Assembly: GCA_963377175.1 (NCBI GenBank)
Contig: CAUJNA010001247.1
Location: 1-64,000 of the forward strand
DNA: 64,000 nt
Direction of reading: 5' to 3'
DNA from: Effrenium voratum
Lineage: Eukaryota; Sar; Dinophyceae; Suessiales; Symbiodiniaceae
Shown here: positions 52,530-64,000 of the stretch, piece after piece
Position numbering within the stretch: the first letter of the stretch is position 1
How the letters are laid out: each line of letters starts with the position of its first letter
Notes under the pieces: generated by a model
Told to the model about the DNA's origin: nothing
The model's database searches: none
Seen by the model: the letters and a program-made list of their open reading frames with translations, nothing else
Translations under genes and position numbers: made by a program

Positions 52530-53480
52530 GAATTTTGACTTTACCAAAGTTAAGGCGTCCCATCTTCCAATTCAGCTTGGAGGAATGGTGCAGCACCAGA
52601 TACCTTAAGACCATCGTCCAAGCACAGGGCTTTCAGATTCTTGGGATTGCGATATATCTGCACCAAATTAGTAAAGATGTTTGCAACGCAAAACGCGATA
52701 TCAACGACGCGCTTATGGACCGTGCCATTGAGCGTGTCGAATCTTGGAGTGGTCATGCCATCATGCCGGGGACCTAAATGCACTCCACGCCATACGTCTC
52801 TTTGGCATATCTATCACTCGGTGTTGGATTGAATACCAGCATGCAGAAGAGGTCCTGGGCAAGCCCACCATGCCCACCTGCAGAGAAAGCACATGGAATG
52901 ATATTTTTTGCTCGCCTTCCTTGGTTCCGGCGATCCGTAAGATCACTACGTACAGGAAGCTATCCTGCCCACGCATTTGCCGCTTGTTGTTACCCTTGAT
53001 CTTGGTGGAGTTCCGGACAATTACACAATCTGGAAGACAATACAGCCATTACAACAGGAACAACTTCTTCCAGGCGTTACAGTCAAGATACCATGTGCGA
53101 ACTTGAGCAGGATACGAGTGTTCCGGACGAAGTCTCAATGCAAAAATGGTCACGTGCAGTTGAACTTGCAACACACTGTGCGCGTGGAAGGAGCAGGTTC
53201 AGAGGGAAATCAAGAACACCACGTGTGCCTCGGCTATTCCACCAATATGTGTGCACCAAGGCACCAATGCAAACTTATTGGGAAAAAAACGCGCTCAAAG
53301 ATGCTTGTCTTATCAGGACGTATCTGTGTGGTGGAATTGTTACTCAGACAACAGCTGGCACTGGAAGGACTCTTCAAATGCTTGTGCAATCTGTGGGCAG
53401 CCAGACACTCTTGACCACCGAATTGTAACTTGCACGGCTACGCAAGAACTACCACAGGCCCATCCCTCGAGATGTTTGTG
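52530..53480 (+). pseudogene. LINE remnant: endonuclease-like N-terminus and Cys/His C-terminus, no reverse transcriptase
   Basis: Three frames give the pieces in order. First an endonuclease/exonuclease/phosphatase-like region: GIAIYLHQISKDVCNAKRDI, AGDLNALH (the GDxN box, about 52,765-52,790), TCRESTWNDIFCSPSLVPAI (about 52,880-52,940) and LPLVVTLDLGGV (about 52,975-53,010). Then a linker, ELATHCARGRSRFRGKSR and PRVPRLFHQYVC. Then CAICGQPDTLDHRIVTC (53,381-53,430), the CX2CX7HX4C zinc motif typical of LINE C-termini. The endonuclease would nick target DNA for target-primed reverse transcription. The roughly 2 kb of reverse transcriptase expected between these parts is gone, so this is an internally deleted, frame-broken copy. 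Confidence 0.65.
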
Positions 53481-55890
53481 AAGAGCCGTGGCCCGTGGTG
53501 AGGGCAAGGGCCGCGGCAAGGCGGCCCGGCAAGGACACCACGGAAAGGAGGAGAGTCTGACTGCTGTCGGCAATCTCCTTGGCGCTGATCACGCTCGTCA
53601 CGCAGACATGCCAGGCCGTCACGCCCGGCGTTCGTCTCGGCCAGCACCTTTTCTCAGAGGGCTCATCGCAAGGACGTTGCCGTCTCATCACGGCCCTACC
53701 ACAGGCGCCTATCATCCCTTTGTCCTGCAACAGCAGCATCGGTGCGTGACGTTCTACCTGAACAACCGCTGTGCTGTGGGTAATGTTCCGCATTGCCCTG
53801 CACCGCTGCCCGGTAATGCTCGTGCTCTTTCTGGACCGCCGCCGTGCGCGCTGAAAATGGTCTCTCTGGCGAACCTAAGACCTTGACCGCGCTAGAAGTG
53901 CTGGTCGGGTCGTAGCTTTCACTCTGTTCATTTCGTTTTTTCCTTATCTTTTCTATTCGTCACTCCGTATACCTCGTCTTTCCAAGTTATGATGTGCTTT
54001 GAGGCGCGGTGATCCGGACAGAATCCTCTCTAACTGCCATCTTTCCACTACGCCGCAAGAGAAATCTTTGTTTGGGTCTTCCATCGTGCTTTTGCACACT
54101 TTGGCCCATTCAAACAATCCTGTCGTCCTGTCGTGAACTTAACTGGGGTGTTTGTTTTGTTCACGCGTTTGATCAAGCCTACGTGCCGTTTGTGGCCGTT
54201 TGGCTCAAGTTTTGAGTACGCAAGTTACCCTTGGACTCGCGTGCGACCATATCCTGGCATTGCTCTTCGCCATCGCAAAAGGCTTTGCGGCGCCGCGGTG
54301 CTCTGGGGGGTAGGAGGTGTTCCGTCGAGGTGTTCTTGGGCCTGTCCCTTAAAGCTGCTTCTTTTGCAGTCCTTTTCTATTTAACCCTCAAACAACTTAC
54401 TTTGTCACATCCTTCAGCCTGGTCACCTTTCACAGCTACCACTCGTTGTGAGACTTTTTTTTACCTTTTCGTGAACCACGTTGTGGTCATTTGATTCCCT
54501 GGGCTACTTCATCTTCGCCCAAAACCGCACTAACAATTCCTTGCTCGTTTGGTTTACGGGTGGGAAGGATCCCCGCCACCACGCCTTGTTTGAGGTGTTA
54601 GTGGACCTTGCTTGCCTGGAGTGGCTTGGTGAGGGGCGGCGTGCTACTCCCTGGTCTGCGTACTATGGGGTCGCTCACGAACTATGTTTAGTTTGCTTTT
54701 AAATGGTTTTGGAATATCCATTCTGCCTGTTGGCGATTTCGACCGATATTTGATGCGGGCTTCAGTGGTGGTTCCATTATTGGGAAGCTTGCTTCATTTC
54801 GTTTTCCGTACATATGCGCTGGCGCCATGCACAGTTCTTGGATTCGGTTTCTTTCACAATTTCTTGACCCTTGGGATGTTTCACGGTGTGGGGAGAGAAT
54901 CTCTTCGCTCCCGCTGGTTTTTTGTCCTTTTGCTGTGCTCATGGCTTATGCAGTGGCTTGCAGCTGCACTTTCTTTTCATGGTTGAGGCCTCTGTCTCCC
55001 GACGTCTTCTGGTTCGGTTTCACACTGACTCTTAGGCTTTCAATGCGTCGCTGCCTCCCGTGGGTACGAATGGAACACTCGTTGCCTCGGTTTTTGCTCT
55101 AGCTATTGTCAAGGCGTTTCTTGCTCGATTTTGTCATGATGCTGGGTTGCTTAAAGCATCCCTCTTCTGCCGAATATTTTTGGGTTTGTGGTTGTTTTGT
55201 TTTGTGTTGGGTTTTGTCTGGTTTGTGTTCGTTTTTTTTCTTCTCGTTTTTTTTGGTTCCTCTGCGCTGAAACAGCGGACTGGCGTGATTGCAACGTCCG
55301 CTCGGGTCCAAACAAAATGATGTACTTGGAGCCTGCGGAATACACATGTCCAGCAACCCACTGCGAGAAACACAAAACGCGAGTTGCGTAGAGATCGAAG
55401 TCACCAACATAGGAAACTCATAGCGGCGCCCGAGAGCTTGGAGCTGTTCTTGTTGCAAGCGGCCCATCAAAGCTGGCCAGTATGAGGAACATGAGCAAGA
55501 TAATCCCCAAAGGCACGGAGGCATGGTGTCGCCAGGACACCTGAAACGGCGCCGTCACCTGACCTCACCTGACCAGCACTCCAGGGGAGTGACCCAAGAA
55601 TTCGCAGTCCAAACTGGCAAAGCGCGAAATGAAGCCGAAAAAACCAGCTCCTTGGGCTTGCCCTTCACCGTTTTTGTTTTTCTCGTGCCGTGTCTCAGCA
55701 AGGATTCTCACAACATAAGCAACGACAAGCAGATGGCGATTGAAGGTGCACTCTTTAAAGAGATAATACACGGGACAAACATCGTTTGTGAGGTGGATAG
55801 ACGGGGGCTAGAATATGGCCGATGCGCTCACCAAGCTCCGAGCAGATACATCAGTGCTTTTTCAGCTTTGCGAGAGGGTAAGATTTGCTT
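53481..55890. other. Unassigned, with a degenerate spliced-leader-like site
   Basis: No confident gene. A 70-codon stretch at 54,515-54,665 (GGKDPRHHALFEVLVDLACL) faintly resembles DIRS-type RNase H sequence but is too short to call. A hydrophobic 100-codon frame (54,684-54,986) lies in T-rich sequence and has no motif. Confidence 0.35.
54194..54209 (+). other. Spliced-leader-like relict (degenerate)
   Basis: GGCCGTTTGGCTCAAG resembles the leader's 3' end with one substitution and one missing T. It is weaker than the site at 24,985 and may be chance. Confidence 0.25.
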
Positions 55891-55901
55891 GACGCAGACC
55901 G

Positions 55902-55902
<1 letters not shown>

Positions 55903-55937
<35 letters not shown>

Positions 55938-55938
55938 C

Positions 55939-55990
<52 letters not shown>
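55903..55990. repeat. CAAG tetranucleotide microsatellite
   Basis: About 21 copies of AAGC/CAAG, with one C-for-A interruption near 55,937. Confidence 0.97.
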
Positions 55991-55991
<1 letters not shown>

Positions 55992-56046
55992 AAGAAGAAG
56001 AAGAAGAAGAAGAAGAAGAAGAAGAAGAAGAAGAAGAAGAAGAAGC
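55988..56046. repeat. GAA trinucleotide microsatellite
   Basis: About 19 uninterrupted GAA units directly adjoining the CAAG run. Confidence 0.97.
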
Positions 56047-59000
56047 GGACGCAACGGCAGAGTTTGCGCAAGGTGAAGCAGCAGGAGAAGCAGCCGCAGA
56101 AGGAAGATCGCATCAAGAAGGTCGTTCATTTGATGCAGACTGACGTAGTCGAAAGTTTTGGCGGAGTAGGTATCAAAATCAGCAAAAAATATATGTGAGA
56201 TTCGCTTGTATTTGGAGGCGCCAAGGCCCCATTTGACATTGGCAGATTCAATTGACGTTGATGGGCATGTTGAACATGAAACTGGTACGTGCAAACAGTG
56301 GCGGATAGCCCATCGTGCGCTGTCAGCCCGCACGGCACATCATTTCGCTCGCATGGCATGCAGCACACGTGCAATTGACGCAGATCGCGTGACAAGATCA
56401 TTTGTTTCCCGTGGATTCGCGTGAGTGTAGAAATTGAAGCTCGACGCGTGCGCATTCGCAGGAGTTGTCGCACAAACCTGCCTTTTACATGTACTTCACC
56501 ATTGCAGTACACAGTTGCCGCTTGCGCCTGCTTGCGCCTGGCAGACGTGACGCAACCCGCCCTAAAGCGGAGGAGGTCAGCAAAGGTCAGGTTGAGGGTC
56601 CATTCCGAGTTTGGATCTGTGCGCCGCCGAACTCGAGACTTCTGCGCATCCCGGGTAAAACAGGACTGCATGTTATCCGGCGTTGAGGGGCAAAATTGTC
56701 TACATAGGAGCAGTGCTTGGGGTTTCCTTTCCGCCGTGGATTTACTTCCACCCAGTTCTTCGCCGCTGTGCTTCACGCCTAAGAATCTGGAACCGCCACA
56801 CTCGCACCTTGTGCACTGTCGTGCCTTATTGCAAGTTTTCATGACTTCAGGTCTATCGCCCGCACCAGCCTGACTTGAGACTTGGCCTTTTGTTGCGCGC
56901 CATGCTGCGTGCCGCACGTCCAACTTAGGTTGAACCTCCACTCAACGCCGGGCTTTGGCCATTGGCATCGCAGTGCTCCTCTTTGGTCTTTGAGATTGAA
57001 CTGCTTTGAGTTGTTCGCTTGGGCTTGTTCTTTGAATCTCAAACCTGTTTGTATGTGTTTGTTTGCACGGCGGAAAGAGAAAGGCTGCCGCCGAACTCAT
57101 CACCGAGATGATCCGGCTCGAGTGAGCACGAAAGCACCATAATCATGTGTAATCCCACACAGAGCAACCACAAATTGCAAGGTGGCCTAGCAAGAAAAAA
57201 TGCCACAATTGTGTAGTCATGAGCATACCTGTACCTCCGGTCACGCTGCGCTGCGGCTGGAGGGTATCTTTCTTACAGCTCCGAGGGCCTTCCATCTCAC
57301 AATCGCACGAACGAGAACCCAAGCAGGGGTGTCATGGAGGGCGGGGAGAAAATCTGCAACGTCCGCTGCGAACAGCTGCGAAGGGTGAAACTCTTGGAGT
57401 CGTGGCTCTTTGGGGAGTAGGTTCAGGAGCAGTGCATGCTCTGCAAAACAACGCCGCGCGAACAATTGAAGGAACTATTTTGCCTTTTAAATCCGTGATG
57501 TGCTGAGCTTGCCACTTGACTGGCCATTGGGGGTGCGTACCATGTCTATAGTGTACGGGGAAAGCAAGGTATCCTTGAATGACATTGTTTCATCGCGCCG
57601 CATGTTCGCGCGCCACCTCACACTTCCCGGTGGTAACCAGCATTTCCGCATGCAGTCCACAGGCTACATTTCCACAGGCCAGCTTTGAACATGTTGAGCT
57701 GGCAGATGCAAATGGAGCATCGCGCATGCAAACCGATGTGATGCGGGCCTGCTGTGATTGACGCTGTTGCTAACTTACTTGCAACGATCACGCCCGTCTC
57801 CCAAAGAAGCATCCAGCCGGCGTTGTCGCCAACCTGCGCCCTTGATTCATGAACTGTTTGCGAACTTGAACACACCAAAATAGCAGTACCTGAACCGCAT
57901 CACCCCCTTTTCTGCCATAAATTCACAACTTGTTTGTGTTTACACCGAGTAACACAAACACACTTTCAATGGTGCCGTTCTTGTTTGCCGTCTTGTTGAC
58001 CAAACCTAGCGTCCTTACAGGTGCTCTTGTGATTGCGCAGGTCATGTTGTGAGCATCTCAATTCTGTAGAACAACCTTGCATGCGTTTGTCCCATCCACA
58101 GCCAAATGTGCTTTTGGAAAAGGTTAAGGTACGCAGCATGTGTGCAGCGCCGGAGTACATACTTGAAGGTGCAAACGCACGTTTTCCCTACTTGAATGAT
58201 CGCGATGTTCTAGCATCGTACCGGAAACTTGCGAGTTCCTGTGCTGAGCCTGTCGAGTTGCAAACATGTCGTAGTCGACACCAATCCAGTTTTGTGTACT
58301 CCGTGCTCCGATGGCATTTTGACGAAGCAGTAAATGTCTAGTTTCACTTTCGGAGTGTCATTCGTGGCGGTGGGATGCTCAGCCACGCCCTGCAAAACAT
58401 GCACCAGATTTCTGCACCATCCTGGACTGTCAAAGCGGTCCATATCTCATGTAGCATGTAGATAGGCCGATTGATTGTACACATGCGTGCTTGAACAGCT
58501 TGCACAGGTCGTGGCGCATTGCCATGGCTGATTTGTGGCGGGCTTGGAAAAGTGTTTTGCGTGCAGAACTTCAGCCGCGCACTTGCGGAGGCTGCGACGT
58601 TTACCTCAGCCGCGGCAAAGCCTTGAGGCAGACTTCTCAGTGGGGGAGTGGGGACAGCATGCGTGGAAACAGGCCCGAAAAACAATTTATGCGGGAAGTC
58701 CACATGGAAACTTCGCCAGCTTTTTTTCCGGCAGGTGGCAGATGCATCAGTTGGCGCGTTCAAGGCTTCCACCGAGACTGCTGTCGCCAGGGCCCTAGGG
58801 CCCGTGTCTATTAGAAGTGGGCAGCACATGCTTGCAGGGTGCAGCTGTTTCACTTCACCAACATATGCGGAGCTTTTTTGTTTTTCAATGGCCAAGTCTG
58901 CAACCGAGGTAGCGGCCAACCGTGGCCCACCCCCCTATGGAAAGCGGAAAGGCGGCATGGTCCGTGTCGCGTAGTCTCTTGCGCTTTCCTGACAACGCAG

Positions 59001-59226
59001 CTGTTTCTCGCAGCCGTTTCCAGCTGGGGATGTGAAGAGACGCGTGCTAACTCATGGATATTGAGTCGCACCTTGCATATGACATGCACACAGATGCCCC
59101 ACGTGCCAACACAGTCCAACTCTTTGTTTGTTTAACCTTTCATCTCTACTTTCCTTGTCCACGCCACCATGCGGTGATTCAGTGGTGCTGGCCTTAGCAT
59201 TTGCCAAAGCGTGCCTTACGATTGGA
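56047..59226. other. No confident gene
   Basis: About 3.2 kb of GC-moderate sequence with only short overlapping frames on both strands and no motif I can place. No large repeat is evident. Confidence 0.4.
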
Positions 59227-60450
59227 ATGTCCCAAGGAATGGACGAGAAGGCCAAAGCTGCCGAGGCAAAAGCCAAAGGCAATGCAGCCTTTGCAGTCTG
59301 CTCCCCAGCTTGGTGCGAAGTGTTGAGTAAGCAGGCTTTGTAGCAAGGTCATGAAAGACTTTTCCATTGACAGAATGTTTCCATTGATAGAATGATGTTG
59401 TCAGGATGGGCGTCAGCATTTTGGATTGGGTTTGTTGGCAACCTTTCTGATCATCTCATTTGACGGAGCCACAGCCATCCCATACACAGTTTGGACCACA
59501 GCGTACACGTGCTGCACAGGCTTGGTACCCAAATTGGCGTAGTTGTTTCAGTCCAATGCGAGTTAAACTCCATGTCGCGCCGCAGGACTCGAAAAACCTC
59601 CATGGAACAGTTACCAACGTATGCAACGTGGAGTTGTGCAGCTGGCCTTTGACTCCGTGTAGGATACGCGGTCACAGCTTTGGATCGAATCGCATGTCCC
59701 CAAGGCCAAACACTTCAAGGAGGCCATTGAGCACTTCACAGAGGCCGTTTCTGCATACATTCCTGGCATTTCTATCATATGGCTGTGGCCCAAAACTAAA
59801 CAGGAGGGGTTACGCAGGTTGTGGTCCATGTTTCCACTTGCCAGGGTTCCATTTTGGCACCGGTTTTTTGAGCTACAGCCATATTTTCTCTTGTTTGTTC
59901 ATGTCATGGCTGAAACTGAGCAATGTCTGCCACTTCCTTTCGTTTTTCATGTTGGTGACACCGGTACGTGAGATTGCCACAAAGTGGCTCTGCTTGCCGG
60001 GGAGGCGATCAGCTACGTTCCAGACCACGTCTTTTTCTCAAACAGGCCAGCCTGCTTGATTTTCTGCGTGACAACGATATTCTTCATTCTCAGCCTTTGG
60101 TCGATTTTTGGAAGGAGTAGGTTTGATACACTCTTGCTCTTGTGGCCACAGGGCCAAGCTCCGAATCGCGCATGGCTGGAGGGCTCAAGGGCCGAGAGAA
60201 TGCAGCGAGACAGCCGGAAGGTCGGCTTGCCACGCTTCGCTGGAGGAGTACGAGAAAGCCCTGGAGGTGGGGCAGAACCGAAATGATTTTTTCCGCCAAA
60301 ATGCCGCATTGGCCGGCAGGATGGCCGGAGGTGCGTGAGCTTGAAGCCGGACCGGGATGCCGGCGCTTGGACTTCTCAGTTGGCCATGTCGCTAAAGGGC
60401 CAAGCGGCCAAGCGCATGCCGGACTTCTTGGCTTAAGCTGCGACATTGAT
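59227..60450 (+). pseudogene. TPR (STI1/Hop-like) gene, candidate exons
   Basis: An ATG at 59,227 opens MSQGMDEKAKAAEAKAKGNAAFA, the start typical of Hsp70/Hsp90-organising TPR proteins. A GT donor (59,296) and an AG acceptor (59,704) would splice it in frame to AKHFKEAIEHFTEAV at 59,705, the second half of a TPR. Further on, SACHASLEEYEKALE (about 60,213-60,260) and CVSLKPD (about 60,332-60,353) match the next TPR in order. Such proteins bridge chaperones in the cytosol. No stretch matching the expected link between the second and third exons was found, the third is diverged, and nothing matches after about 60,440. It is either a decayed copy or an incompletely resolved real gene. Confidence 0.5.
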
Positions 60451-63400
60451 TGAACCATGGAAGATGCGCCCCGCAAACGGCAAACTGTGGGCCAGCTTCG
60501 AATTTCTTATCTGCGAGCTTGCATCCATTTCCCTTACACAAACCACCTGACGCGCGCGAAGTGCGCGCGCGATGAACCGTTCTTCTGGTGCTTACTGGAG
60601 CGGCTTTGGACTTCCATGGCTTGCTCATGGCCTGGCCTCTCCTGGGCTCGGCACTCAAGTTGGGTGGGCAGAAATTGGGTAACCAACCCCAAAATGGGTT
60701 GCCCTGGTACCAACACCTGCGGTTTTTCTGGTGGTTTATTTTTGACGTATTTGGACTCATACCCATTTGAAAGACTTGGATGTACGACGATAGTTCACGA
60801 GAAATCACTGGTCAAGCAAGGTCGCCATGTCGCCGAGACCAAGACAAACGTTGCGGACGAGGCCATTACTCCGGTCATTGCACAGATCTGACAAGATCTC
60901 AACTTGGGGTTTCAGACTCCCCGGACCCCCGGCGCTCAAGGAATGCCACATCACATATTCCGCTTTTTGGACCGCTTGATCAAATGTGCTAGCGTTGCTC
61001 GGCGTATGTGCAAAACAACACGTCAAACCTGTGCAACCTTAGCAGAAGGCCATTTGGCCCAGACAAGGCAGGAGATGAGCCCTACTGCCTATATATATAT
61101 ATATATGTACTACAGATAATTAGTGTCCTCAAAGCGCGTATGCTACTCCTCTTCACGCACGCACCTACCCGCTCAGCCAACCTCTCCAGCCTGAATTTGC
61201 CCCTTTTTGGAGTGTGCAAATCTGCCATCACCGTAAAATTGTCGGACCGGGGATCGGGCACGTCTACTCAGTGCAGCAACAAGATGAAAATCCCAATCCA
61301 CGCTTAGCATGCGCACGAAGAAAGGTCTGAAGTCAAGTACGACCAGCGAAGCTAATCCCTGGTACCCAAGGGAAGGGTGACCTAGCACCGCAAATCTCGT
61401 AGAGGCCGACCTCAACACTATTTTCCTTTTTTGCCCTGCAAAAGGCAGCTAAGGCGCAGTGCTGGTCAAGTAGGCCTGGACAGCCCATCCAGCACAACTT
61501 GCCGGAGCAAGCGACTCACCACGCTGTCCTCAGCTGAGGGCTCAGCCGACCCCACGGCAAACCCCGGAGAGGTCTGGGCCCTAAAGAAGAGAAGAGGAGC
61601 AGCTTAGCCACCGCGCGAGCCGCGCACACGTTGCGAAATCCGTTTGCTGGCAGGCATACCCGTTCCTTACGATTGCCTTGGCCGTTAGTGTGAATTCGAA
61701 TTAATTTGCAAAACCATGCTGGTAAAAACTTCCTAATGTCAGCCTCATGTTAATAAAGAGGTCCTCAGTCTAACTTGTTTTTTGGGTGGGCGGGTGGGTG
61801 GGGCCGGGGAGTAGCCAGGGCCATGAGCGTGCGGTTCGCCAGAATCTCATGTTTTCTTTTGTGGCTGCTTCAGCCCAGAAAGCCCAAGGCTTTGCGTCAT
61901 TCATTGTCAGAGTGTCTTCTCCATTCTGGAGAGCACCGGCTTAATTCATGTTCGCCTGTGTGTGTAGGGGAAGGCACAGGCTTAAACAGGACTTTCCGTG
62001 AGAGTGCTGCAAGCTTGCTCCTGTTCGTCCAAGCCTTCCATCCTGGAAGACTGCCAGGTCAAGCTGATACCAAAATTGCCCTTGTCCTGCGCCCAGAAAG
62101 CTTGAATCGACCGAGAACGAGCTTTGAAACGCTTGAGGAACGGGCCGTCTGGGCAGCTGAGAACTGACATCCTGATTGGGCGAGCTGGAGAGATCGACTT
62201 GCGCGGTGAGCTCAATTCTACAGGAAATTCCTGCTGGATGTTGTTCGTATGCTCAACGTGAAACTGGCACCGGTACTCAGCAATATCTTGTCAAATGAAT
62301 GGAGACACTCGCCGAATTCAATTGCACAAGCACCGATGAAGCATGGTATAGATGTGGCTTGCCATTGCGGGTTCCAAACATGAATGTATTGACACAGCCA
62401 TGAGATATGGGTGTACATGAATGTATAGTCAACAGTAATGTGGGATAGCGATCAAATAGACGAGTGGCTTGCAGTGCAGGTTGCGGGCAGATGTTCCAAG
62501 CTCCCACAAGACACTCGCACAGGAGTACCGAGTTGCACAAGGTGATGCTTTTGGGGAAACAAAGTACTTCGGCAAACCTTGGACTTGACAAATGTGCCAA
62601 TCTTTGCCCTGCGCCGCGATTCGCGGCTTGTGCCGGGGGTTGCAGCAAGCTTGCAGTGCAAGCCTGTCCTTTTGCCGGGGGGAACCCCAACACGGGTGGT
62701 TTGCAAGAGCCAATTGGGTCGCCCTGTTGTCTTCTGCCTGTACTAGTCCTTGCTCGCACATTTACTGACCCGAAAAATTGCCCTTTTCTACAGTAGTGCA
62801 TATTATATTACTTGGGTTTCAGAGTAACACTGCAGACTTGCACTGCGATGCGGGTACCCAAAAGCCCCAGGCCCGTCCGCAAAGCGCGCCGGCATCTTGG
62901 TTCCACACCGGGCTACATTTCACCCTTGCCAGGCATTTTTGGTGGCCGGTTTGCCACTCCAAACTGGTTGTGGGCTTGAAACAAGGCAAACCACTTCCAA
63001 GTCAGCCCGAATTCGGCAAAGACTAAGACGAGTCACGTCTGGCTGCGCATCTCGCTATACATCAGGCGCCTAACTTGCCCCAGCTCCAGATTCCAGCCAG
63101 TGCACGGAACAGGCGCGACGGGAAGCCACCATATTTGGCGTGCCATGTGGCAGAGGGCTGTCTGAGGGGTTCAGATGCAGATTGAATTTGGATGGTTCGC
63201 TTTTCAGAAAATACCGAAGTCCCAATAACATTTCGGTAAGTGATCAACTCGTCGCTTGCCAAAAGTTTCCTGCAGGTCTTCGAAGTTCTCCGAGACGCAT
63301 GGTGGCTTTGATGCCAGGACATGACTGCAAATGATACGTGCTGCTACCTAATGAATTGGGAACCCTACCGAGTCACCAATGAATTGGAAGCGCTTCGCGC

Positions 63401-64000
63401 TGCCCGCCTCGGGGGGCTATTGGCTTCGTTTGATCTCCGTTCTGGCTCCAGGGCGAGGCGTGGCTGGCAAGAAACGACGCTGCGTGAAAGCATCCGCTTG
63501 GCGGCTGGGGATATGCGAAGCCTGAAGGCCTGAAGGCTTGAGTAGGTTTGAAGGCTGAGGCTGGGGCTGGGCACGCGGCCAGGCCGCAGCCAGTCCGCCG
63601 GCGCTTTCGGGGCTTGCGTGTTCTTGTGCGTGCTTGTGTGTTGAGGGCTGCTACTTGTTGTGTTTCGAGGTGCGTTGGCGGGCACTGTTGCTGGTATTGG
63701 TCAGAGTGCTGGCGAAGGTGCAGTGGATGGTGGCTTCTTTGGTGACGCAGGCAGTGTCAAGGTGACGTTGCGGTGCTGGTGGGAGGCTTGACGCGCTGGC
63801 CAAGGTGCTGTTAGGTGTGCGCGAAGTGGCTTGTTTGGCCGTGGGTGTTTTGTGGGTGCCTGGTCAAGGTGCTGTTTAGTGTGCTCAAGGTGCTGTGGTT
63901 GCTGCTTTGCGACGCAGTCTGGGTGCGGTCGGGGTGTTGTTGTTGGGAATCAAGCGGAGCTTGCAACTACCGCCCAAGAAGTCCCCTAGCCAGTGCCGCG
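60451..64000. other. No confident gene; TA run
   Basis: About 3.5 kb without a recognisable gene. Contains a short TATATA run at 61,089-61,107 and, from 63,540, G/T-rich degenerate sequence built on GGTGCTG and GTGCTTGTGTG. Short open frames on both strands look random. Confidence 0.4.

Noticed and set aside
55523..56333. Frames with long Glu, Leu, Phe or Lys-Gln runs on both strands
   Set aside because: They arise from the CAAG and GAA microsatellites; flanking codons show no motif.
61321..61420. Possible 5S rRNA, tRNA or other small RNA gene
   Set aside because: No tRNA T-loop consensus or 5S internal box found on either strand; no small-RNA gene recognised anywhere in the window.

Overview
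The window looks like nuclear DNA of a dinoflagellate, most likely a Symbiodiniaceae-type genome (inference). Support comes from three things: sites resembling the conserved dinoflagellate spliced leader, candidate introns with GA-AG or GC-AG ends, and retroelement families with the zinc-finger, tyrosine-recombinase and methyltransferase-like domains I associate with dinoflagellates. Almost everything is mobile or repetitive DNA; only two short loci (about 23.0-24.1 kb and 59.2-60.4 kb) look like possible host genes, and both are broken or incomplete.

Layout. 1-657 is a CA/CG/GCAC microsatellite. 1,330-2,872 is a frame-broken tyrosine recombinase. 3,181-10,071 is a structurally complete minus-strand Ty1/copia retrotransposon with identical 141-bp LTRs and a TTGAG target duplication, inserted into an older gag-like gene that resumes at 10,072 and is followed by a methyltransferase-like fragment (11,192-11,524). 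11,967-19,530 is a second, plus-strand, decayed and 3'-truncated copia element with a long coiled-coil/CCCH-finger gag. 19.5-28.6 kb holds an unassigned ORF, a reverse-strand gag-like remnant, a low-complexity K/A/P-rich stretch, a P-loop ATPase-like gene and a second tyrosine-recombinase element.

At about 28,617 the base composition switches abruptly to AT-rich and stays so to about 38,243. This island is a truncated Polinton/Maverick-like or polinton-like-virus element. It has a protein-primed-type family B DNA polymerase (split by small frame breaks), a retroviral-type integrase, a zinc-finger protein, a protein with three evenly spaced KATQT motifs, a repeat protein, and a pair of related small Cys-containing proteins. 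Its genes all lie on the minus strand, several share an upstream TGACTTAAGGA-like motif, and most end at a stem-loop. No capsid gene is visible.

From 38,244 to 46,766 lies a DNA transposon with terminal inverted repeats, a DDE-type (CACTA/Plavaka-like) transposase and several accessory genes with apparent non-canonical introns. 47.9-52.5 kb is a large foldback of CAT/GAT microsatellites with direct and inverted duplications around a DIRS-type RNase H fragment. 52.5-53.5 kb is a LINE remnant whose reverse transcriptase is missing. The last 10 kb is mostly unassigned, apart from short satellites and a TPR (STI1/Hop-like) gene remnant. The window therefore records serial nesting: copia into a gag-like gene, and a viral-type island bounded by two other mobile elements.
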